A stretch of DNA of 64,000 nt from Paraflavitalea soli. Its GTDB lineage: Bacteria; Bacteroidota; Bacteroidia; Chitinophagales; Chitinophagaceae. The notes under the pieces were generated by a model. The model did no database searches and was not told the DNA's origin. It saw only the letters and a list, made by a program, of their open reading frames with translations. Shown here in pieces: positions 36,984 to 45,900 of this stretch (position 1 is its first letter; each line of letters opens with the position of its first letter). The translations under genes were made by a program, and so were the position numbers. The stretch is taken from assembly GCF_003555545.1 (NCBI RefSeq), contig NZ_CP032157.1, positions 3,786,546 to 3,850,545 of the forward strand, in the 5' to 3' direction.

Positions 36984-37018
36984 AGCTGCGAGCGGTGAGC
37001 TTCGAGCTGCGAGCTTTA
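36984..37018. repeat. 7-bp tandem repeat (AGCTGCG type)
   Basis: Five heptamers: AGCTGCG, AGCGGTG, AGCTTCG, AGCTGCG, AGCTTTA. It is followed after 9 bases by another heptamer array with a different unit. Confidence 0.7.
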
Positions 37019-37027
37019 GGCAAGAAC

Positions 37028-37070
37028 AGTTAGCAGTTAGCTTTTAGGTTTTTAGGAGTTAGCTGTTAGC
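37028..37070. repeat. 7-bp tandem repeat (AGTTAGC type)
   Basis: Units AGTTAGC (twice), TTTTAGG, an 8-base TTTTTAGG, AGTTAGC and TGTTAGC. One unit is longer by a base. The unit resembles the TTTAGC array at 3477-3497. Confidence 0.7.
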
Positions 37071-37359
37071 AATTTAACTGTTCGTGGTTATTGGTTGGCT
37101 GATGGTTATACTATCAGCTGAGGGCTATTGCCACTGGCTGTTACCTTACCAATACTGATCGACATCTGCGGTGAACGCCAGCCACCAGGTAAAGAGAAAT
37201 GGAGATCAGGATGTAAGGGAAGACGAAGGCCAGGATTTGGAGGATAGTTTTAGTAATCAGCTATTAACCGTAACCCATTTCACTGAATCCAATTTTTAAA
37301 CGATAAAATTTATATCATAAGACAAGGATAAAGAAATAATGATTGTACCAGGTGTACAA

Positions 37360-37408
37360 AGGGGTGTCTCCTATGTTTGCAAAAAACAGGAGGCGCCCTC
37401 TTTTTTTT
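37360..37408 (+). terminator. Orphan Rho-independent terminator-like hairpin
   Basis: AGGGGTGTCTCCT pairs imperfectly with AGGAGGCGCCCT across a 15-base loop and is followed by eight T. No gene lies upstream on this strand for 890 bases, and the promoter of the next gene lies downstream of it. Confidence 0.55.
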
Positions 37409-37430
37409 ACAATGGGCAGCAATCACCTAA

Positions 37431-37461
37431 TTGGCCATCGCATCACAATACAGTAGTTTTG
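37431..37461 (+). promoter_or_regulatory. Promoter of the MtfA-like peptidase gene
   Basis: TTG at 37431-37433 and an exact TAnnTTTG match (TAGTTTTG, 37454-37461) are separated by 20 bases. The ATG at 37468 is only 6 bases after the -7 element, so the transcript would be leaderless or nearly so. Confidence 0.55.
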
Positions 37462-37467
37462 TACGGT

Positions 37468-38241
37468 ATGGAAACAATTATAGGTATTGCCGGCTTAGCT
37501 ATTATGGGTGTATTGCTTTCTCTTGCCTTCAGGAAGAAAAAGGTAATACCGGCTTTATCGACTCAAAACCTGCAATCGATACTCCAACAGTATGTAGCTT
37601 TTTACCGTGCACTCAATGATGAGCAAAAAGCATCGTTTGAGCAACGGGTAATGCAGTTTCTTCAAAAAGTGCCTATTACGGGTGTGAAGACCACGGTAGA
37701 AGATGTAGACAAGGTGCTGGTAGGCGCCGGCGCCATTATCCCCATCTTTGCTTTTCCGGGATGGGAATACAGGAACATTCATGAAGTATTATTGTACCCC
37801 GGATCATTTAACGAGGAATTTGGGCAGGATGGGCAGGACCGCAATATCCTGGGCATGGTAGGCAATGGGCCTATGCAAAATGTAATGGTCCTTTCGCAAC
37901 AGAATGTGCGGGAGGGTTTCACGGGCAGCTCAGACAAGCACAATACGGCGATCCATGAGTTTGTACACCTGGTCGATAAATCGGATGGCGCTACAGATGG
38001 ATTGCCGGAAGCGCTCATCCCCCACCAATATGCCCAGCCCTGGCTTAAACGGATACATGAAGAAATGCAACTGATACGGGAAGGCCGGTCGGACATTAAC
38101 TATTATGGCACCACCAATGAAGCTGAGTTTTTAGCGGTCGTATCTGAATACTTTTTTGAGAAGCCGGCTGAAATGGAAAAGAAACACCCGGAGCTCTACG
38201 CTTTACTGAAAACGATATTCCTGCCAGGCACTCCCTCCTAA
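37468..38241 (+). CDS. MtfA-like zinc-dependent peptidase
   Basis: A 257-residue protein of the MtfA (DUF980) metallopeptidase family, which in enterobacteria links to the glucose regulator Mlc. An N-terminal membrane helix (METIIGIAGLAIMGVLLSLAF) anchors it here. The gluzincin motif HEFVH (H163-E164-x-x-H167) and the downstream Glu in NEAEFLAVVSEYFFE give a complete zinc site. The start at 37468 is preferred to an in-frame upstream start (37339) because that one lies before the terminator hairpin and promoter. The natural substrate in this phylum is unknown. Confidence 0.9.
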   Translation: METIIGIAGLAIMGVLLSLAFRKKKVIPALSTQNLQSILQQYVAFYRALNDEQKASFEQRVMQFLQKVPITGVKTTVEDVDKVLVGAGAIIPIFAFPGWEYRNIHEVLLYPGSFNEEFGQDGQDRNILGMVGNGPMQNVMVLSQQNVREGFTGSSDKHNTAIHEFVHLVDKSDGATDGLPEALIPHQYAQPWLKRIHEEMQLIREGRSDINYYGTTNEAEFLAVVSEYFFEKPAEMEKKHPELYALLKTIFLPGTPS

Positions 38242-38290
38242 GCAATCGGCAATCGGCAATCGACAGTCGGCAATCGGCAGTCGGCAATCC
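38242..38290. repeat. 7-bp tandem repeat (GCAATCG), seven units
   Basis: Seven uninterrupted heptamers begin at the base right after the mtfA-like stop codon. Four are GCAATCG exactly and the others differ by one or two bases (ACAGTCG, GCAGTCG, GCAATCC). This is the clearest heptamer array in the window. Confidence 0.85.
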
Positions 38291-38448
38291 TTTGCTTCGA
38301 AGGGGTCCTGAGTTCCTTATCCGGTCATCGATATGTCTTATCCAGAGGAACGGGTTATTTACTGGTTAATGGGTCAGTATTTCCTCACCTACCCGGGCAT
38401 AAAATTCGTATTTAGGGTTAGTCTGTACTGAAAATCAACCACCCTGAT

Positions 38449-39285
38449 ATGAATAAGAAACACTGTATCCTTACAGCATGGATCTGTATGTCGATCCTGG
38501 CTGTATCCTGCCACAAAGATGATGATTCCGACAAACTTCCCACTACGATTGAAACACAACCCGCTGTCTTAACACCTGTCACCCAAAGTATTGGCAACAA
38601 TATAGGAGGCTATTACGAGGCTATGCCGGCACAGTATGGACAAAACGACGCCAAGTATCCGTTGCTGATTTTCCTGCCGGGAGCCGGGCAATACGGCACG
38701 GGCAGCACGGCAGATCTGGCCAAGGTGCTGACGGAAGGCACCCCTGTATGGCTAAGACAACAAAAGTTTCCGCCCAATTTTCTGGTCAATGGTCAAAATT
38801 TTGCGCTAATCGTGTTGGTACCACAATTTAAAACTGAGCCCCGCTATGCGGACCTGCGGGCTTTTATAGATTATGCTTTTTCAAAATACCGGATCCATAA
38901 ATCCTATTTTTACCTTACAGGCTTTAGCCTGGGCGGCCGGCAAACGGCAGAATTTGGTGCACTGGAACCCACGGTGCCTGCCGCTATCGTAACGATGGCC
39001 GGCGCTTTCACGTACAACCTGCCCGGTACGGTAATAGGAATTGCCGATAACAAACTTCCGGTTTGGTGCTTTCACAATGAACAAGACCAGGCGATCCCTT
39101 CCAAAGAGACCAAAGATTTTGTAGCTGCTATCAACAGCTTCAACCCGGCTATACCAGCCAGGCAAACTATTTTTCCCACCTCCAATGCAGACCTTAAACA
39201 TGACTGCTGGACAAAGGCGACCGATCCCGCCTACAAGGAAAATGGTATGAATATTTATGAATGGATGTTATCGCACAAGCGGTAA
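38449..39285 (+). CDS. Lipoprotein alpha/beta hydrolase (esterase-like)
   Basis: A 278-residue lipoprotein (MNKKHCILTAWICMSILAVSCHK, lipobox LAVSC with Cys21). After a short linker comes an alpha/beta-hydrolase domain: LLIFLPGAGQYGTG near the oxyanion hole, the nucleophile elbow GFSLGGRQT, probable acid in HNEQDQAIP, and a late His in DLKHDCW. The pattern resembles phospholipase/carboxylesterase or dienelactone-hydrolase-like surface enzymes. Substrate unknown. The next gene on the strand starts 73 bases later. Confidence 0.85.
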   Translation: MNKKHCILTAWICMSILAVSCHKDDDSDKLPTTIETQPAVLTPVTQSIGNNIGGYYEAMPAQYGQNDAKYPLLIFLPGAGQYGTGSTADLAKVLTEGTPVWLRQQKFPPNFLVNGQNFALIVLVPQFKTEPRYADLRAFIDYAFSKYRIHKSYFYLTGFSLGGRQTAEFGALEPTVPAAIVTMAGAFTYNLPGTVIGIADNKLPVWCFHNEQDQAIPSKETKDFVAAINSFNPAIPARQTIFPTSNADLKHDCWTKATDPAYKENGMNIYEWMLSHKR

Positions 39286-39358
39286 GAAGCTATAATAAAC
39301 GAAACATACGGCATGAAGATTTCCAACAAATGGAACTATTTCCGATATTGTTGGATAT

Positions 39359-40630
39359 ATGGAAAATTACAGCATTGTCTTATTGCTGCTGGGCATTATG
39401 ATGGCGCTTTCTGCCGTAGCAGACAGGATAAAGCTATCATCACCCATCATACTGATCGTAGCCGGTATAGGGCTTGGTTTTATACCCGGTATGCCACCGA
39501 TCGAACTGAACCCGGAAATAATACTATTGCTCTTTTTGCCGCCTCTTTTGTATGATGCAGCATTCAATATATCCTTCAAAAGCTTCCGGGTCAACAGCAA
39601 TACGATTGCCACGCTGGCGGTAGGATTGGTATTCCTAACAGCCACGGGCATTGCAGCGCTGGCGTACTCTTTTATTCCCGGTATGAACTGGCCGCTGGCC
39701 TTTGTGCTGGGCGCGATCCTTTCGGCCACGGATGCTGTAGCAGCAATCAGTATCACCAAGGGCCTGGGCTTGTCGCACACAACTACGACCATCCTGGAGG
39801 GTGAAAGCCTGGTCAATGACGCCTCGGCGCTGGTAGCTTACCGGTTTGCAGTAGCGGCTGTAACAGGCTCTGCTTTCGTGATATGGAAAGCTTCTCTGAT
39901 CTTTCTGGGGCTGATGGCCGGTGGCGTGCTGATAGGCCTGCTGGCAGGCAAAATGCTGGGCTTTATACTGCGGACTGTACGGGAGAATAGTCTGGTAGCT
40001 ATTAGCTTCACCTTGCTGGCTCCCTTTATCACTTACCTGGTAGCAGAGGAATTTCATGTATCGGGTGTGATCGCAGTAGTGATGCTGGGTTTGAGTATTT
40101 CGCGATTAAGCGCCATGCGATTTCCGGAAAGCATCCGGCATCAATCGAAAAACATCTGGGACATCATCATCTTTTTACTCAATGGCTTTATCTTCATCCT
40201 GATCGGGTTGGAGTTTCCCATTGTGATAAAGTCTATTGGCAAGGGCATGATATGGCCCTATATTGGCTATGCACTACTTATCACCATTGCCGCCCTGGTA
40301 TTGCGTATGGCCAGGGTATTCCTGCAAAAGGTAAACCTTCAAAAAGCCTTCAGCAGCCAAAAGAGGAGAATAACTGAAGCAGCTTTATTGACCTTCCAGG
40401 AATGCATGATCATTGGCTGGTCGGGCATGCGGGGCATTGTATCGCTCGCCATTGCCATCGGTTTACCCAAGGAATTGAAAAATGGGGAACCCTTTCCTAT
40501 GCGTGCAGAGATCATTTTTATTTCCACTGTGGTGGTATTGTTCACTATTGTAGGGCAAGGGCTTACGCTTCCCTGGATCGTAAGGCAGCTGAAAGCAAAA
40601 CATCCTGAGCAAGCGGTCAAGACGCATTAA
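39359..40630 (+). CDS. Na+/H+ antiporter (CPA1/NhaP type)
   Basis: A 423-residue inner-membrane antiporter exchanging Na+ or K+ for H+. There are about 12 hydrophobic segments from MENYSIVLLLLGIMMALSAV onwards. The family motifs are clear: GAILSATDAVAAISITK with the ion-binding Asp, and LEGESLVNDASALVAYR with the conserved ESLVND. A later GMRGIVSLAIAIGLP (about 355) is typical of CPA1 carriers. There is no long C-terminal regulatory tail. Its stop codon overlaps that of the convergent YdeI-like gene. Confidence 0.93.
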   Translation: MENYSIVLLLLGIMMALSAVADRIKLSSPIILIVAGIGLGFIPGMPPIELNPEIILLLFLPPLLYDAAFNISFKSFRVNSNTIATLAVGLVFLTATGIAALAYSFIPGMNWPLAFVLGAILSATDAVAAISITKGLGLSHTTTTILEGESLVNDASALVAYRFAVAAVTGSAFVIWKASLIFLGLMAGGVLIGLLAGKMLGFILRTVRENSLVAISFTLLAPFITYLVAEEFHVSGVIAVVMLGLSISRLSAMRFPESIRHQSKNIWDIIIFLLNGFIFILIGLEFPIVIKSIGKGMIWPYIGYALLITIAALVLRMARVFLQKVNLQKAFSSQKRRITEAALLTFQECMIIGWSGMRGIVSLAIAIGLPKELKNGEPFPMRAEIIFISTVVVLFTIVGQGLTLPWIVRQLKAKHPEQAVKTH

Positions 40631-41205
40631 TGAAACTTTTCTCCCTTTTCCAGTTTCGCTATGATGGCATGCATCCGCTTTTCCCTCGTCTCCGGCTTTT
40701 TGGCGGTTTGCAAGCGCCAGGAAATGGCAAAGAGGTTGGTCTTATTAAGGGTTTGAAACAATGCCCAGGCAGCTTTATTTTTCTTCACGGCTTTTAAGAA
40801 GTCTTCGGGTATCTGGCTATTGGCTGGTGAATCATAGGCAGCCGCCCATCGTCCATCTGCTTTGGCAGCGGCTATTTCTTTCAGTCCACGGGCTGTCATT
40901 CTCCCAGCTTTGATGAGGCGGTCGGTATTTTCAATATTCTTCTTTGACCAAAGACTTCCAGGTCGTCTCGGTGTATACTTCTGAATGTAGGACTCCTCAT
41001 CATACTTGTTGCGCTGCCCATCTATCCATCCGTAGCAGAGTGCTACATCCAATGCCTCGGTGATGGTGATACTGGGTATACCTGAATCTTTCTTGTATAC
41101 ACGCAGCCAAAGGCCTTTGCCTTCCTGGTTTTTAGCTACCCAGGCTTCAAATAGTTCGCTTGTTTTAAAAGCTTTGACGGGTAAATCGTCGTTTGGAACA
41201 GGCAT
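40627..41205 (-). CDS. YdeI/OmpD-associated family protein
   Basis: A 192-residue cytoplasmic protein. The start at ATG 41205 (MPVPNDDLPVKAFKTSELFE) is preferred to an upstream alternative that lies inside the preceding gene. The family pattern is visible: FEAWVAKNQEGKGLWLRVYK, ALDVALCYGWIDGQR, YTPRRPGSLWSKKNIENTDR and LIKAGRMTARGLKEI, with the C-terminal FQTLNKTNLFAISWRLQTA and RMHAIIAKLEKGE. The molecular role of this family is poorly defined. It follows the aminotransferase gene by 22 bases and is likely co-transcribed. Confidence 0.9.
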   Translation of the reverse strand: MPVPNDDLPVKAFKTSELFEAWVAKNQEGKGLWLRVYKKDSGIPSITITEALDVALCYGWIDGQRNKYDEESYIQKYTPRRPGSLWSKKNIENTDRLIKAGRMTARGLKEIAAAKADGRWAAAYDSPANSQIPEDFLKAVKKNKAAWALFQTLNKTNLFAISWRLQTAKKPETREKRMHAIIAKLEKGEKFH

Positions 41206-41227
41206 GAACTGTTGTTTGGTAAAATAA

Positions 41228-42364
41228 TTATGCTTCCAGGCAGGCGAGCAAGTTGTCAAGATCGGGAACATCATTGTACAAATGCGGTGACACGCGTATG
41301 GAAGAACCCCTGAAGCTAACGATCACTTTGTTCTGCTCCAAACGTTTTTTCAGGGATGTTACATCCCTATCACCCAGGGGGATACTACACATATGCCCTA
41401 CAAAGTGTTCTTTATTTAAGCCGATGCCCTTTTCTTTTTTGTACGCCACGATCCTGCCTGTAAGCGTTGTTAACTGTTGCTGAATTGCTGCCGGCTTCCA
41501 ATGAATGATCTGCTGTAATGCGGCAATGCACATGGGCAGCAGATTGAACTGTGGAAATTCGCCCATATCAAACCTTCGGGCGCCATGCCGGTAACCATCT
41601 TTATAGTTGGTGAGGCCTGCAAAATCCTCAGCGCCATTTTTGGTAAGCCAGGAATATTCCAAAGGATCTCCCTGTGCCTGCCACTTGGGAGCTACATACA
41701 TATAACCCAGGCCATAGGGCCCTAACATCCATTTGTAACCGACACTTACGGCAAAGTCGGGTTGTATCCGGTCTATATCAACAGGCAGTGCGCCCAGGGA
41801 CTGACTCAGGTCCAATACAAGGCTGGCGCCCACTTTTCTAACAGCCCCACTGACTGCCTCCAGGTCGATGTGGGCTCCATCCATCCAATGGCAATTAGGA
41901 ATGGCTACCAGGCCCGTCTGGTTATTGATGGCAGCCAATATGCTGTCTGTGATATTTTGCTCCTGGCTGCGCGGAATGGTGATCAGCTGTAGCTGTTGCC
42001 GGCGCGCCAGTTGTTCCCATACATAATAATTAGAAGGGAATTGATCTTCCAGTACCATGATGGACTGGCCAGGCTTCATCGGCAGGTTTTTAGCGGCTAC
42101 GGCCAAGCCATAACTCACGGATGGCACCAGCGCGATATTGTTTCCATGGGTTTGAAATACAGTGGCTGCCAGTTCCCGCAATATTTCTGCCTGGGTGAAC
42201 CAATCGGCCCCGGCAATTTTCCAGGGAGCGGCCCTGGTATCAAGGGCCTGCAAGCCGGCTTGCCGCACGGTATGCAGCATGGGGGACATATTGGCGCAAT
42301 TGAGGTAGGTAATGCCTTCTTCCAATTCAAATAAATGCCTGGACGCATCAATAGGATAGTTCAT
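41228..42364 (-). CDS. Class V aminotransferase-fold PLP enzyme
   Basis: A 378-residue pyridoxal-phosphate enzyme of the class V (cysteine desulphurase/isopenicillin-N-epimerase-like) group. The Schiff-base Lys is in AVSVGYKWMLGPYGLGY (about 210-226). The cofactor-binding segments VPSVSYGLAVAAKNL and SLVLDLSQSLGALPVDID precede it. The Cys loop of true cysteine desulphurases is not apparent, so another lyase, kynureninase-like or epimerase activity is possible. Divergent from the RND operon. Confidence 0.88.
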   Translation of the reverse strand: MNYPIDASRHLFELEEGITYLNCANMSPMLHTVRQAGLQALDTRAAPWKIAGADWFTQAEILRELAATVFQTHGNNIALVPSVSYGLAVAAKNLPMKPGQSIMVLEDQFPSNYYVWEQLARRQQLQLITIPRSQEQNITDSILAAINNQTGLVAIPNCHWMDGAHIDLEAVSGAVRKVGASLVLDLSQSLGALPVDIDRIQPDFAVSVGYKWMLGPYGLGYMYVAPKWQAQGDPLEYSWLTKNGAEDFAGLTNYKDGYRHGARRFDMGEFPQFNLLPMCIAALQQIIHWKPAAIQQQLTTLTGRIVAYKKEKGIGLNKEHFVGHMCSIPLGDRDVTSLKKRLEQNKVIVSFRGSSIRVSPHLYNDVPDLDNLLACLEA

Positions 42365-42408
42365 AATTAAAGTTAATCAATTCATTAGCAATGGCTATGA
42401 TCGCCGGG

Positions 42409-42438
42409 TTTGATTTTGGAAATACTTGAATATATTTG
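42409..42438 (+). promoter_or_regulatory. Promoter of the heavy-metal efflux operon
   Basis: TTTG (42409-42412) and an exact TAnnTTTG match (TATATTTG, 42431-42438) are separated by 18 bases. The first usable start codon (TTG 42444) lies 6 bases downstream, implying a leaderless or nearly leaderless transcript. Confidence 0.5.
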
Positions 42439-42443
42439 CCTTG

Positions 42444-42827
42444 TTGAAAAAAGGGTGCCTATACATACTATTTTTCATTCTTCTGCTGAATGACACCTCA
42501 CTGAACCAGTTTGTAAAACTGCCGGTGATGCTGGCGCATTTTACAGAACACCGCCAGCGGGACAGCCAGATAGGCTTTATCCAGTTTCTCGCCATGCATT
42601 ACTGGGGCACGGATCTCAATGACAATGATAATGACCGGGATGCGCAATTGCCCTATAAGAAAGTAGACATCCACTCAATTGATCACCCGGTGATCCCAAC
42701 TATTAGACCGGTTATTGAAAAACACCTGGTACTCTCCTCGGTAGTGGTGCAACCGGTATTCAACAATGATCTTCTCCCCCAGCCTGCCTTAGGCTCTTTA
42801 TTCAGGCCGCCGAAAATAGCTGTCTGA
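42444..42827 (+). CDS. Small exported protein preceding the RND efflux genes
   Basis: A 127-residue protein from TTG 42444, giving MKKGCLYILFFILLLNDTSL, a plausible signal peptide; no ATG is available, and the promoter position excludes the longer frame. The mature part contains HFTEHRQRDSQIGFIQFLAM, then HYWGTDLNDNDNDRDAQLPY with many His and Asp residues that could bind metal. Similar short proteins often stand before CusA-type genes in Bacteroidota, which suggests an accessory role in metal efflux. This link is from gene context, not from a known function. Confidence 0.7.
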   Translation: MKKGCLYILFFILLLNDTSLNQFVKLPVMLAHFTEHRQRDSQIGFIQFLAMHYWGTDLNDNDNDRDAQLPYKKVDIHSIDHPVIPTIRPVIEKHLVLSSVVVQPVFNNDLLPQPALGSLFRPPKIAV

Positions 42828-42922
42828 ACCACGATCTATTGGATATATAGGATTACTGGAACGCAGCATACATGCTGCTTTCCAATTTCTTTATTGATCA
42901 TTTTTACAAGACCCAATCAATT

Positions 42923-45900
42923 ATGCTGAATAAGATCATCGGCTTTTCCGTAAGGAATAAGCTGATCATTGGATTATTTGTTATTGCACTTGTTGCCTGG
43001 GGTAGCTATGAAGTAACCAGGCTGCCCATTGATGCGGTGCCCGACATTACGGACAACCAGGTACAGGTGCTGACTGTTTCTCCCTCGCTGGGGGCACCGG
43101 ATATCGAACGGCTCATTACTTTCCCCATTGAGCAGGCCTGCAGCAATATACCCGGGCTAAAACAGGTACGTAGTTTTTCGCGCTTTGGCCTTTCGCTGGT
43201 GACGATTGTATTTGATGATGCCACGGATGTATACTGGGCGCGACAACAGATCAGCGAACGACTGCAACAGGTACAACAGGAAATACCCGCCGGGATTGGA
43301 TCGCCGGTAATGGCCCCCGTATCCACGGGACTGGGAGAAATATACCAATATGTGGTAAGGCCCAAAGCCGGATATGAAGGAAAATATGATGCGATGCAGC
43401 TGCGAACGCTGCAGGACTGGATCGTAAGGCGCCAACTGATGGGCACACCGGGTGTGGCCGAGGTATCGAGCTTTGGCGGACAATTGAAGCAATATGAAAT
43501 TGCGGTGCGGCAGGAACAACTGAAAGCCTATCAACTTACGATTGCCGATGTGTATGACGCGCTGGAGAAAAACAACCAGAACACGGGCGGCGCTTATATT
43601 GAAAAAGGGCCTACGGTGCTTTACATCCGTAGTGAAGGGCTTACGGCAGCATTGGAAGACATTGAAAAGATAGTGGTAAAAACGCTGAGCAATGGTGTGC
43701 CGCTGCTCATGCGCGATGTAGCTACGGTACAATACGGCGCGGCCATCCGGTATGGCGCTATGACGTATAATGATAAAGGAGAAGTAGCAGGCGCGGTGCT
43801 GATGATGCTGAAAGGAGAGAACTCTTCGGCAGTCATTAAGCGGGTCAAGAAACGGATCGAAGAGATACAACAAATGCTGCCTGAAGGAGTAGTGATCGAG
43901 CCCTTCCTGGACCGGACCAAGATGGTGAACAATGCTATTGAAACGGTAGAGACGAATTTGCTGGAAGGCGCGCTGATCGTGATACTGGTATTGGTATTCT
44001 TTTTAGGTAACCTGCGGGCGGGTCTGATCGTTTCTTCTGTGATACCGCTCTCCATGCTGTTTGCCATCATATTGATGAACAAGTTTGGCGTAGGAGGCAA
44101 CCTGATGTCGCTGGGCGCTATTGATTTCGGATTGATCGTGGATGGATCGGTGATTGTGGTAGAAGCGATCCTGCACCGCTTTTCGCATTCCAAACATTTC
44201 AGGCAAGTGGGGCGCATCAGCCAGCAGCAAATGGATGAAGAGGTGACGAAATCCACGGGCGCCATGATCAAGAGTGCGGTGTTCAGCCAGATCATCATCC
44301 TTATCGTATACCTGCCCATTCTTTCGCTGCAGGGCATTGAAGGCAAGATGTTCAAGCCGATGGCCATTACGATTGCGTTTGCCATATTGGGGGCCTTCCT
44401 GTTGTCGGTGACGTATGTACCGATGATGGCTGCTTTGTGTCTGAGTAAAAAACTCAACCATAAAGACACGATGACAGACAGGCTTGTGGGCTGGTTGGGA
44501 AGGAGGTATCAACCGATGCTGGGTCGTTTGTTGCATTATCCCAAATCCATGATCGCCGTTGTGCTCACCTTGTTCATAGGGGCTTTGATGATACTGAGCC
44601 GCATGGGAGGCGAATTCATACCGCTGCTGGAAGAAGGTGATTTTGCGGTAGAGACCAGGTTGCTCACCGGCACTAATTTGAATAATACCATTAACTCCAC
44701 GCAACAGGCTTCGAAGATACTATTGAAGGAATTTCCGGAAGTGGAGAAAGTAGTTACGAAAATTGGCAGCTCAGAGATCCCTACTGATCCAATGCCTTTT
44801 GAAGCAGGAGATATGATCGTAGTGCTGAAACCCAAAAAGCAATGGACATCGGCCAGCACTTTTCCCGAGCTAAGCGCTAAGATGACAACTGCACTGGAGG
44901 CAGTGCCCGGCATCACGGTGAGTTTCCAGTTTCCGGTGCAGATGCGGTTCAACGAACTGATGACCGGGGCACGGCAGGACATTGTGTGTAAGATATTCGG
45001 GGAAAACCTGGATACGCTGAGCCATTATGCGCACCGGCTTAATGAGATCATACAATCTGTAGACGGGGCCATTAACGTATACGAGGAAACGGTGACGGGG
45101 ATGCCTCAGGTAGTAATCAAATACAATCGTGATGGCATGGCCAAGTATGGGCTCAATGTAAGTGATATTAACCGGGTGGTGAATACTGCTTTTGCGGGCC
45201 AGGTGGCAGGACAAGTATATGAAGGAGAAAAACGATTTGATATGGTGGTGCGCCTGGCAGGTGATGCACGAAAAAACATAGCGGATATTCAAAACCTGTT
45301 GGTCCCCACGCAACAGGGCCCACAAATACCTTTATCGATGGTAGCTACTATACAGGAAATAGAAGGGGTAAACCAGGTGCAGCGGGAGAATACGCGCCGC
45401 CGCATCATTGTAGGTTTTAATGTCAGCGGCCGTGATGTACAATCCATTGTACAGGAATTACAGCAGAAAGCACAGCAACAGCTAAACCTGCCCAAGGAAT
45501 ATACGATCGCTTATGGCGGCTCATTTGAGAACATGAATGCGGCTAAAGAGCGGTTAAGCATTGTGGTGCCGGTGGCCTTATTACTGATCTTCCTGCTGTT
45601 GTATTTTGCTTTCAATTCTGTAAAGCAGGGTTTGTTGATCTATACGGCCATTCCGCTATCGGCTATTGGCGGCATTGTAGCGCTTTGGATACGCGACATG
45701 CCTTTCAGCATTTCTGCCGGGGTGGGCTTTATTGCGCTCTTTGGCGTGGCAGTATTGAACGGGATTTTACTGGTCAGTGAATTTAACCGGTTGAAGCAGG
45801 AAGGCTGGCATGATGTACGGCGTATTGTGATCCATGCCACGAAGTCGAAATTGCGGGCCGTATTGATGACTGCGCTGGTGCCCTCGCTTGGTTTTATACC

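Larger units (their letters stand above)
36470..37430. other. Repeat-rich intergenic region without a supported gene
   Basis: Almost 1 kb. After the helicase stop there is an imperfect stem (ACTTTTCG near 36478 with CGAAAAGT near 36520). An 11-bp tandem array (36556-36610) and two heptamer arrays (36984-37018 and 37028-37070) follow, and an orphan terminator-like hairpin lies at 37360-37408. The open frame 36681-36998 lacks an ATG, has odd composition and is not called. Confidence 0.6.

Noticed and set aside
36681-36998. 105-codon open frame in the repeat-rich gap
   Set aside because: No ATG start, low-complexity start and no recognisable pattern; it ends inside a heptamer array.
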